Assembly (NCBI GenBank): GCA_025774805.1
Contig: JALGZR010000108.1
Span: 1 to 32,448 of the forward strand
DNA: 32,448 bases
Direction of reading: 5' to 3'
From: a bacterium
GTDB taxonomy: Bacteria > ARS69
This document shows positions 17,938 to 24,538 of the stretch, in pieces; within the stretch, counting starts at the first letter, position 1, and the number at the start of each line of letters is the position of its first letter. Below the pieces are notes generated by a model that searched no databases, was not told the DNA's origin, and saw only the letters and a program-made list of their open reading frames with translations. A program made the translations under genes and the position numbers.

Positions 17938-20910
17938 TTGCCCTCGCCCCTCGGCTCCTTCCTCCGCTCCCGGGTCCTGGCTCTCCTCCCGATCGTCCTG
18001 ATCGGGATCGCGACTCCGGTCGCGCCGGGCGGCCCGCCGCGGATCGCCCGGCTCCTCGACCCCGCCGACGTCCAGTGGACCGATCGACCCGGCGGTGAGT
18101 CGCCGCGGGAGGGGGAGAGGGTCTTCCTGCGGGGAATCGTCACCGCGGTCTCCCCGGACAGGCTCTTCTACTACGTCGGAACCGAGGGGGGAGGCCCTTG
18201 GAGCGGCCTCAAGATCGAGGGCTCCTGCCTCGACCGGGTCCGCGGAGAGATCGTCACCGTTTCGGGGGTCGTCCGCGAGACGTGGGGCGAGACGCGGCTG
18301 CAGCAGATGTCCGCGCGCCGCGTCGGTCCGGGGAAGATCCCCGCGCCGGCCGCGGTGGGCGTGATCGATCTCGTCGCCGACGGGGAGCGGTGGGAGGGAG
18401 TTCTCGTGCGCCTCACGGACGTCCTCGTGGAGGGGGAGACCCTGTCCTACGGCGAGTTCCTCGTCTCGGACGGCACGGGCACGGGGGGGCTCATCGACGA
18501 CGAGTTCATCACGTCCTACATCTCGGACCCGGGCGACACGTTTACCTCGATCACCGGCGTGGTCTCGTGGGGGTACGGCGACTTCCGCGTAGAGCCCCGC
18601 TCCGATGACGACCTCGAGGGCTGGGTGTCCGTCCGGGACTTCGACGCCGAGATCCGTTTCACGGTCCGCGACGAGACGGGGCGCGAGCTTCCGTGCAAGG
18701 TGACGTTCTTCCCCGTCGGGGGACCGCCCCTCGCGCTCGGACCCGACGATCGTGCGAGCGGATCGGAGGACGTGGCCTACCTTTCCCCGGAGAGGAGGAC
18801 CGTCCCTCTCCCCTCGGGCACGTACGATCTCGTGATCTCGCGCGGCATTGAGTACGGCCTGCACGAGGAGCGGGTAACGGTTCCCCCGGGGGGGTCCGTC
18901 GACGTGCACGCGGTGCTGCCCCGGGAGGTCGACTCCTCGGGGTGGATCTCGGGCGACTTCCACGTGCACTGCGCTCCGAGCACGGACTCTCCGGTTCCGG
19001 TTCCGGGACGGCTGGAGAGTCTGGCCGGAGAGGGCGTGGAGTGGGCGATCGCCACCGATCACAACCGGGTCACCGACTACCGGCCGGTGATCGAGGTGCT
19101 CGGCCTCGAGGACTGGATGCTCTCCTCGATCGGCGACGAGATCACCACGCGCAATCCCGAGTTCGGCCACTTCAACGCCTGGCCGCTCGAGATCGGGAGG
19201 ACGCCTCCGCCCTACGAGGGGCAGACGCCGGTCTCGCTGTTCTCGGGGGCTCGCGCGGACCCGGGCAACGAGGTCGTGCAGGTGAACCACCCCAGCATCC
19301 CCGCATGGGGAGACCAGTACTTCGACGTGTACGCGGTGAGCCGGTACACGGGGGAGCCGGCCGCTCCCGGCTTCTCCTTCGAATTCGACGCGCTCGAGAT
19401 CTTCAACGGCAGATACCTGGACCAGGGCCTCACGACCTTGGAAACGTGGATGCGCATGCTCAACAACGGGCGCCGGATCACCGCCACCGGGAACTCGGAC
19501 TCGCACCACCTCGTCTACGGCGAGCCGGGGTATCCGCGGAACTTCGTCGGCTCTCCGACCGACGCTCCGGGGGCGGCGAGCGAAGGAGAGCTGGTCCAGG
19601 CGGTGTTCGACGGCCGGGTCTTCGTCTCCTACGGGCCCTTCCTCGACTTCGCCGTCAACGGTGCCGGACTGGGTGAGACCGTGGGAACGGTCGACGGGGA
19701 GGCGGAGCTGACACTCCGGGTCCAGTGCCCGTCCTGGTTCGCCGTGGATCGGGGGACGATCTGGGCGAACGGGTTCGAGCTCGCCGGGTTCGCCCTCGAC
19801 GCGATCGAGGGAGAGCCGCAGGACGTCCTCGTGACGCGGATCGATCGTCCCGGGGTCGACACCTGGTACCTCGCGCTCGTCGAGGGAAGCGTGGACCTCG
19901 CCCCGGTCCCGCTCGCCCTCACGAACCCGATCTGGGTGGATGCGGACGGCAACGGCGTGTTCGACCCGCCGGGGAACCACCCCGACGCGACGACCGTCTC
20001 CGCGATCGAGGGCGTGGACGAGCAGGGCGTGGTCGTGCGGATCGCGGATTGGGTCTCGGCGGAAGGGTGTGCGACGACCGATGCGCCGTTCCCGGATCCC
20101 GCGGCGGGAGGATTCTACGTGGACGACGGAACCGGCGGGGTGCGGATCCGGGAGACTCCCGGCACGGTGACCGAGGTCCGGAGGGGAGACCGCGTGCGGG
20201 CGACCGGTTTCGTCGACCAGCTTCTCGGCGAGACCCTGGTCACCGGCGCGACGGTGGAGATTCTGGGAACGGCGGACGACTGCCCCCTCCCGATTCCTCT
20301 GGCGACCGGGGACCTCGGGTCCGGGGTCGAGCCTCTCGAGGGGCGGCTGGTGCGGATCACGGGGGCAAACGTGACCGGAGGCAGCTGGCCCCGCAACGGA
20401 GCGGAAGGGACGGTCACGCTCGACGACGGGTCCGGGCCCGCGACGCTCTACGTTCCGCGGGGAGTCGAGGTCCCGCCCGAGGCCGACGACCTCGTCGACT
20501 TCTCCCTGACGGCGCTCGTCTTCCAGTACGACTTCTCACCCCCTTACCACTCCGGATACCTCCTGATGCTCCGCGCCGGCGGGGATCTCTTTCCTCCGGG
20601 GGCGCTCCCCGGTCCCGAGGCGGTCCCGATCGGCTCGGGGATCGTCTTCGGCGTGGCCCGTCCGAACCCGTTCGGTCTCGCGGTGAAAATCCCCTACGTC
20701 GCGGGCCCGGAAGCGGCGCTCCCCACCGCCGACGTGCTGAACGTCGCGGGGCGGGTCGTGCGGAGAGTCCGCGGAAGCTCCCCCGGTCGGGGAGAGATCC
20801 GATGGGACGGACGCGACTCGCGCGGCCGGGAGACCGCCGCCGGGCTCTACTTCCTCCGCCTGGATTCCGGGAGCGGGGGGCGTGTCTTCCGAATCGTTAA
20901 GTTGCGCTGA
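17938..20910 (+). CDS. Large secreted PHP-domain (CehA-like) metallohydrolase with OB-like modules and a FlgD/T9SS-like tail
   Basis: The frame is open from ATG 17887. I prefer TTG 17938, because it sits after the candidate promoter and gives a clean signal peptide (SRVLALLPIVLIGIATPVAPG). In order: an OB-like module of the DUF5689/YhcR type (FLRGIVTAVSPDRLFYYVG), a linker with an Ig-like part, and the PHP domain. The PHP domain has metal-site residues HVH in GDFHVHCAPSTDSPVP (near residue 342), IATDHNRVTDY, VQVNHPSIPAWG, LEIFNG and GNSDSHH. A second OB-like module follows (DGTGGVRIRETPGTVTEVRRG). The C-terminus RPNPFG, then GRDSRGRETAAGLYFLRL, is a FlgD-Ig-like domain typical of secreted FCB-group proteins. 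It is probably an extracellular phosphoesterase or related hydrolase. The substrate is not predictable. Confidence 0.88.
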   Translation: MPSPLGSFLRSRVLALLPIVLIGIATPVAPGGPPRIARLLDPADVQWTDRPGGESPREGERVFLRGIVTAVSPDRLFYYVGTEGGGPWSGLKIEGSCLDRVRGEIVTVSGVVRETWGETRLQQMSARRVGPGKIPAPAAVGVIDLVADGERWEGVLVRLTDVLVEGETLSYGEFLVSDGTGTGGLIDDEFITSYISDPGDTFTSITGVVSWGYGDFRVEPRSDDDLEGWVSVRDFDAEIRFTVRDETGRELPCKVTFFPVGGPPLALGPDDRASGSEDVAYLSPERRTVPLPSGTYDLVISRGIEYGLHEERVTVPPGGSVDVHAVLPREVDSSGWISGDFHVHCAPSTDSPVPVPGRLESLAGEGVEWAIATDHNRVTDYRPVIEVLGLEDWMLSSIGDEITTRNPEFGHFNAWPLEIGRTPPPYEGQTPVSLFSGARADPGNEVVQVNHPSIPAWGDQYFDVYAVSRYTGEPAAPGFSFEFDALEIFNGRYLDQGLTTLETWMRMLNNGRRITATGNSDSHHLVYGEPGYPRNFVGSPTDAPGAASEGELVQAVFDGRVFVSYGPFLDFAVNGAGLGETVGTVDGEAELTLRVQCPSWFAVDRGTIWANGFELAGFALDAIEGEPQDVLVTRIDRPGVDTWYLALVEGSVDLAPVPLALTNPIWVDADGNGVFDPPGNHPDATTVSAIEGVDEQGVVVRIADWVSAEGCATTDAPFPDPAAGGFYVDDGTGGVRIRETPGTVTEVRRGDRVRATGFVDQLLGETLVTGATVEILGTADDCPLPIPLATGDLGSGVEPLEGRLVRITGANVTGGSWPRNGAEGTVTLDDGSGPATLYVPRGVEVPPEADDLVDFSLTALVFQYDFSPPYHSGYLLMLRAGGDLFPPGALPGPEAVPIGSGIVFGVARPNPFGLAVKIPYVAGPEAALPTADVLNVAGRVVRRVRGSSPGRGEIRWDGRDSRGRETAAGLYFLRLDSGSGGRVFRIVKLR

Positions 20911-20956
20911 TCGAATGGATTGGGCGGATCATCTCCACCATCTTCAGAGGTATTTT

Positions 20957-20981
20957 CCGCGTCGAAAAGGTCCGCGTCGAA
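20957..20981. repeat. Short direct repeat in a GC-poor spacer
   Basis: CCGCGTCGAA occurs at 20957-20966 and again at 20972-20981, 15 nt apart. It lies in the 184-nt spacer 20911-21094, which is visibly richer in A/T than its surroundings. It could be a binding site, or internal repetition of an antisense small frame. No recognised operator matches. Confidence 0.3.
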
Positions 20982-21094
20982 TAGGATTGTCCGGACGTTA
21001 TCGATGCGGTACTTCGTGACGCCGGAGGGCACGAGTGTCCGGGAGCTCCCGAGAGTGCGGGAGCGCCGGAGAACGGGCGACGGAGGAGAGGTCC

Positions 21095-21991
21095 ATGCGG
21101 CTCGGCGACTACACGCTGCGCGAGTGCCTGCCGATCGCGGGCGGCGGCATCGACGCCCTCGCCGACGACCCCCTCACGGGACGGGAGATCCGGCTCTGGA
21201 TCGGCGCGCCGGGGTCCGGCGCCGCCCGGGCGGAACTCGGTTCCGTCGAGGAGCTCGCGCAGACCCTCGCCCGCGTATACCACGCGTCCCTGCCCCGCGT
21301 CCTCGGGGCGGGGATCGTGGAGGACCGGGCCTTCCTCAAGGTCCAGGCCTACCGGGGCATTCTCCTCTCGGATCGGCCCCCGACCGAGGCGCCCGACGTA
21401 CCGGCCTCTCTGGACCTCGTCCGCGGGATCGGAGCGGGTCTCGTCAAGGCCCACCGGGCGGGGGTGATCCACGGGGCCGTGAGCGAGGCGGAGATCCTCG
21501 TCGCGGACGACGGACCGACTCTCCTGCTCCATCTCGGATTCGGTCCGTTCCTGGGGGCGAGGCCACCCCGGTCCCCCGAGGATCTCGACTCGCCGGGGGG
21601 CTCGGAGGACTCGGACGTCTTCGGCCTGGCGCGCGTGCTCGTCCGTCTCGCCACCGGGGAGGACCCGTTCGCCGGCGGGCGCCCGGAGGACGAGGAGAGG
21701 CTTCTCCGCGCCGGAGTTCGGCGCGAGCCCGAAGATTTCCCCTCCGAGCTGCCCGAGGGGCTCCGGAGGTTTCTGCACCGAGCCGTGCACTTCGACCGGA
21801 GCCGCCGCATCCACCGGGCCGAAGAGCTGGTCGGCGACCTGGGGGTGATCCGGGCGTCGTGGGACGCCCTCTCGGCCGTCGGCGAGACGCCTCTCCCGTT
21901 CTTCCCCTGGCTCCTTCGGCGGCGGGTGCTGATTCCCCTGGCTCTCGGGCTCGTCGCGGCGATCGTCGCGATCCTTCGTTCCTGTCGCTAG
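21095..21991 (+). CDS. Membrane-anchored pseudokinase (Ser/Thr kinase-like fold without catalytic residues)
   Basis: GGAGGAGAGG just upstream fixes ATG 21095; the product has 298 aa. The layout follows a bacterial Ser/Thr kinase: a glycine-rich N-lobe start (PIAGGGIDALADDPLTGREI), then VKAHRAGVIHGAVSEAEILV, a magnesium-loop position, DSDVFGLARVLVRLATGEDPF (helix F/G region), and a last hydrophobic helix near residues 275-293 followed by RSCR. All three catalytic residues are gone. The VAIK lysine position is IRLW, the HRD loop reads HGA (residues 126-128), and DFG reads GFG (148-150). It should not phosphorylate. It may bind nucleotide or act as a scaffold at the inner membrane. It lies just upstream of the histone-fold gene. 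Confidence 0.78.
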   Translation: MRLGDYTLRECLPIAGGGIDALADDPLTGREIRLWIGAPGSGAARAELGSVEELAQTLARVYHASLPRVLGAGIVEDRAFLKVQAYRGILLSDRPPTEAPDVPASLDLVRGIGAGLVKAHRAGVIHGAVSEAEILVADDGPTLLLHLGFGPFLGARPPRSPEDLDSPGGSEDSDVFGLARVLVRLATGEDPFAGGRPEDEERLLRAGVRREPEDFPSELPEGLRRFLHRAVHFDRSRRIHRAEELVGDLGVIRASWDALSAVGETPLPFFPWLLRRRVLIPLALGLVAAIVAILRSCR

Positions 21992-22006
21992 CCTGCATTT
22001 CTCACC
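21990..22006 (+). repeat. 17-nt dispersed repeat, copy 2
   Basis: AGCCTGCATTTCTCACC overlaps the last two bases of the pseudokinase stop codon. It differs from copy 1 (17832-17848) at one base. Flanking sequences of the two copies are unrelated. Confidence 0.55.
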
Positions 22007-22057
22007 ATCGTGGACCCCCAGAGCCCGCCGAGGCTCCTCCTCGCCCGATTTTCCGAG

Positions 22058-22087
22058 TTGACGCCCGGTCAGAGGGCGCCCCATGAT
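22058..22087 (+). promoter_or_regulatory. Candidate promoter for the histone-fold gene
   Basis: TTGACG (5/6) and CATGAT (4/6) are separated by 18 nt. The -10 ends 74 nt before GTG 22162. It suggests the histone can be transcribed independently of the pseudokinase. Confidence 0.4.
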
Positions 22088-22161
22088 GCATGCCTCGGAA
22101 GGCTCTGTATGGGCCTCCGTTTCGCCAACGCCTCGTGAGGGCCCGTTCGAGGAGGAATCCC

Positions 22162-22338
22162 GTGGCCGACATTCTGGTCGTTCAGTCGAAGATCCGCGAT
22201 ATGATCAAGGCAGAAGGTTGCTCCACCAGTTCAGGCGCGATCGAGGCGCTCTCCGATGAGGTCTCGCGACTCGTCAAGCGCGCGATCGAGAGAACGAAGG
22301 GGAACGGCCGGAAGACCGTCAAGGGAAACGATATCTGA
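22162..22338 (+). CDS. Small bacterial histone-fold protein
   Basis: GGAGGAA at 22151-22157 sets the start at GTG 22162 and gives a 58-aa basic protein. The pattern is that of a single histone fold: ILVVQSKIRDMIKAEG (helix 1), CSTSSGAIEALSDEVSRLVK (loop 1 and long helix 2), and NGRKTVKGNDI (loop 2 with the RKTV motif shared by histones). It closely resembles, in order and motif, the Bdellovibrio histone HBb, which also starts with a LVV.SK block and carries GRKTV. Here the chain ends at the point where helix 3 would begin, so helix 3 is nearly absent. I expect a DNA-binding dimer acting on the nucleoid. The frame stays open upstream to 22090 but has no ribosome site there. Confidence 0.85.
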   Translation: MADILVVQSKIRDMIKAEGCSTSSGAIEALSDEVSRLVKRAIERTKGNGRKTVKGNDI

Positions 22339-22386
22339 TCTCGAGCTTCAGCGTCCCGAGGACCCGCGCGGGACTCCCGGACGGCT

Positions 22387-22410
22387 CCCCTCCGCCCTCG
22401 GGCGGGGGGG
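22387..22410. terminator. Strong hairpin between convergent histone and rlmN genes
   Basis: CCCCTCCGCC pairs with GGCGGGGGGG (one T-G wobble, 10-bp stem) around the loop CTCG. It lies between two convergent stop codons and may serve both strands. There is no proper T-run on either side. Confidence 0.5.
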
Positions 22411-22438
22411 AGTTCGCGTTCTGGCCCGGTGAGGTAGG

Positions 22439-23479
22439 CTAGCCGGTCGCTCGGGTCGTGTGGAGCTGGCCGCACGCGGCCGAGATGTCGGGCCCCATGC
22501 TCCAGCGTACGGTCACGACGGGAGCCTGGGGCCAGACCCGGCGGGCGAAGGTGTCGACCCGCTCCCGGTCGGGCGCGTCGAGGCCCGTTCCGGCCCCCGG
22601 GTTGTACGGGATGATGTTGATCTTGAACGGCCCGCCCCGGAGCATGCGTCCCAGCCGGCGCGCGTCCTCCTCGGTGTCGTTGATCCGCCTCAGAAGGACG
22701 TACTCGATCGTGACCCGGGAGCCGTACCGCTCCGCATAGCCCCGGGCCGCCGCCAGCAGCTCCCGGAGCGGGGTCCGGGCCGCCTTCGGCATCAGCCTCG
22801 CCCGGACCTCTTCGGTGGTGGCGTTGAGCGAGAGGGCGAGGCGCACGCCGAGCCCCGTGTCGGCGAGCCTCCGGATGCCGGACAGGACCCCTGCCGTCGA
22901 GACCGTGATCCGGTTTCCGCTCAGGTTCAGCGCGAGGGGGTCCATCATCGTGCGACAGGCGGTCACCAGGGCCGGGAGGTTGTGCAGCGGCTCTCCCATG
23001 CCCATGAACACGAGGTTCGTGCGCAACCGGAGGTCCCGAATCCGCGTCCACAGGGGTAGGATCTGCCCCACGATCTCGTGGGGCTCGAGATTCCGGCGGA
23101 ATCCCATCCGGCCGGTCTGGCAGAAGATGCAGTCGAGCGTGCAACCGACCTGCGTCGAGAGGCAGAGCGTCATGCGACGTTCCGCGGGCATCAGAACGGA
23201 CTCGACCGCCTCTCCGTCCGAGAGCCGGAAGAGGAACTTCCGGGTGCCGTCGATCCGGCTGATCCGCTCCTCCTCGATCGTCAGTCCCCGGATCTCGAAC
23301 TCCGACCCCAGCTCCTCCCGCAGGGAGAGGGAGAGGTCTGTCATCCGGGCGAGAGACTCGACACCCTTGTCGTAGAGCCACCGGGCGATCTGGCGGTAGC
23401 GGTACTCCGGGAGCCCCCGGTCGGTGATCAGATCCCGGAGCTCGGGCAGGGTCAGCCGCCGGAGGTCCTTCTTCTCCAT
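22439..23479 (-). CDS. rlmN: Dual-specificity RNA methyltransferase RlmN (23S rRNA A2503 / tRNA A37)
   Basis: This radical-SAM enzyme forms 2-methyladenosine in 23S rRNA and some tRNAs. The 346-aa product starts at ATG 23479 (MEKKDLRRLTLPEL) with GGAGAG upstream; the frame stays open further upstream but that part reads as low-complexity. The iron-sulfur motif CTLDCIFC (CxxxCxxC) is intact. It is preceded by LCLSTQVG and followed by TGRMGFRRNL. Also present are the SAM-contact GMGEPLHN, STAGVLSGIRRLA, LSLNATTEEVR and IIPYNPGAG. The methyl-transfer cysteine is in the C-terminal DISAACGQL. All expected catalytic residues are visible. It is convergent with the histone gene. Confidence 0.97.
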   Translation of the reverse strand: MEKKDLRRLTLPELRDLITDRGLPEYRYRQIARWLYDKGVESLARMTDLSLSLREELGSEFEIRGLTIEEERISRIDGTRKFLFRLSDGEAVESVLMPAERRMTLCLSTQVGCTLDCIFCQTGRMGFRRNLEPHEIVGQILPLWTRIRDLRLRTNLVFMGMGEPLHNLPALVTACRTMMDPLALNLSGNRITVSTAGVLSGIRRLADTGLGVRLALSLNATTEEVRARLMPKAARTPLRELLAAARGYAERYGSRVTIEYVLLRRINDTEEDARRLGRMLRGGPFKINIIPYNPGAGTGLDAPDRERVDTFARRVWPQAPVVTVRWSMGPDISAACGQLHTTRATG

Positions 23480-23728
23480 CTTCCACTCTCCTGGCGGTTG
23501 CGCGGGGGAAGAGCCGATCCTATGCTCGCCCCGAAGGGTCGCCAGCGTATCGAAGGGCGAAGTGAAAGCCAACCCACGGCCCGGAGGCCCCGGTCCCACG
23601 GCCGCGGCCCCACGGACACGGGCGGTGCGGCCCGGGCTCCACGTTCGGCCCGTTCGGCCCGCCCCGGGCTCAGCCGTGGGACCCACGCCGGCACGGTCCA
23701 CTGGCGGCCCGCAGGCGGGAGGCCCGGC

Positions 23729-24538
23729 ATGATGAAGACCGGAGCGCGGGCGGGTCTGGCGTTCGGGATGATCGTGTCCCTCGCCCTTGCCGCCTGCGGC
23801 CCGGGGGCAGGCGTCCGCGGGCGCCCCGGTGGTCCGGGAGCGCGGGTCGAGTCGCGCCAAGACGCCTACCTGCGACTCCAGAACCGTCTGGAGACGTTTC
23901 GGGTCTCCGGTGGGGTCCGGACCTCGGGGGGCCTTCTACTCCCCGAGCGGATCGCCATCGAGATCCGCAGCGAGGTCTGCGTGGAAAGCCGGCAGCCCGG
24001 CACGCGGTTCTGGTCTCTCGACTACGACACGTGCTTCTCGTACGTGGACATCGATACGGTCGACGAGAAGGGCGAGTACTCCGTCTCCGTCCCCTGCCTC
24101 GACGCCGACCAGAGCTACGAGTCCCGACACCACTTCGGAGATCTCCGTCTCGTGCAGAACGGGCCGGTCTCGTTTCTCGCGGAGTCGGATGCCGGTTGGC
24201 GTCACCAGGAGACGTTCGCCTCCTCCCGGTTCGAGCGGCGGGACATTGAGCTGACGCTCGACACCGACACGTTCTACGTGGTCCGCCCGGACGCCCCGTT
24301 CGTCGAGCGGCCCGAGCCCGACGCAACGGTGATCCGGCAATACGGCTTCGGCACGCCGGTCGAAGTGATCCGCTTTCACCGCGGCTGGGCGCAGCTCCTC
24401 ATGGGTGACCGCATCGGCTGGATGGAGATCCAGTACCTGGGGACGGAAGCGGAGAAGAAAGAGCGGGAGCCGTTTCACGGGAAGACGGAGGCGAGGCCGC
24501 TGCCGGAGCCGCTTCTCGAATTCCCAGTTGCACCGTGA
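23729..24538 (+). CDS. Lipoprotein with a C-terminal SH3-like domain
   Basis: The start is ATG 23729 (or the adjacent ATG 23732), behind GGGAGG. The 269-aa product has a lipoprotein signal with lipobox LAAC (Cys near residue 23). The middle part is unrecognised and contains three cysteines (EVCVES, DTCFSYV, VPCLDAD). From about residue 190, YVVRPDAPFVERPEPDATVI, then GFGTPVEVIRFHRGWAQL and GDRIGWMEIQYL, match a bacterial SH3 (SH3b-like) domain, often used to bind cell wall or peptides. A charged tail follows. The last 140 nt are antisense to the end of the convergent histidine kinase gene. Function is unknown; an envelope-anchored wall-binding role is inferred. Confidence 0.82.
   Translation: MMKTGARAGLAFGMIVSLALAACGPGAGVRGRPGGPGARVESRQDAYLRLQNRLETFRVSGGVRTSGGLLLPERIAIEIRSEVCVESRQPGTRFWSLDYDTCFSYVDIDTVDEKGEYSVSVPCLDADQSYESRHHFGDLRLVQNGPVSFLAESDAGWRHQETFASSRFERRDIELTLDTDTFYVVRPDAPFVERPEPDATVIRQYGFGTPVEVIRFHRGWAQLLMGDRIGWMEIQYLGTEAEKKEREPFHGKTEARPLPEPLLEFPVAP

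Noticed and set aside
17773-19980. A 735-codon minus-strand frame opposite the PHP-domain gene
   Set aside because: Shadow of a gene with clear metal-site motifs; composition is not protein-like.
23480-23860. Extension of rlmN upstream of ATG 23479
   Set aside because: The open frame there translates to Pro/Gly/Arg-rich sequence and overlaps the lipoprotein start. RlmN N-termini begin near MEKKDLRR.
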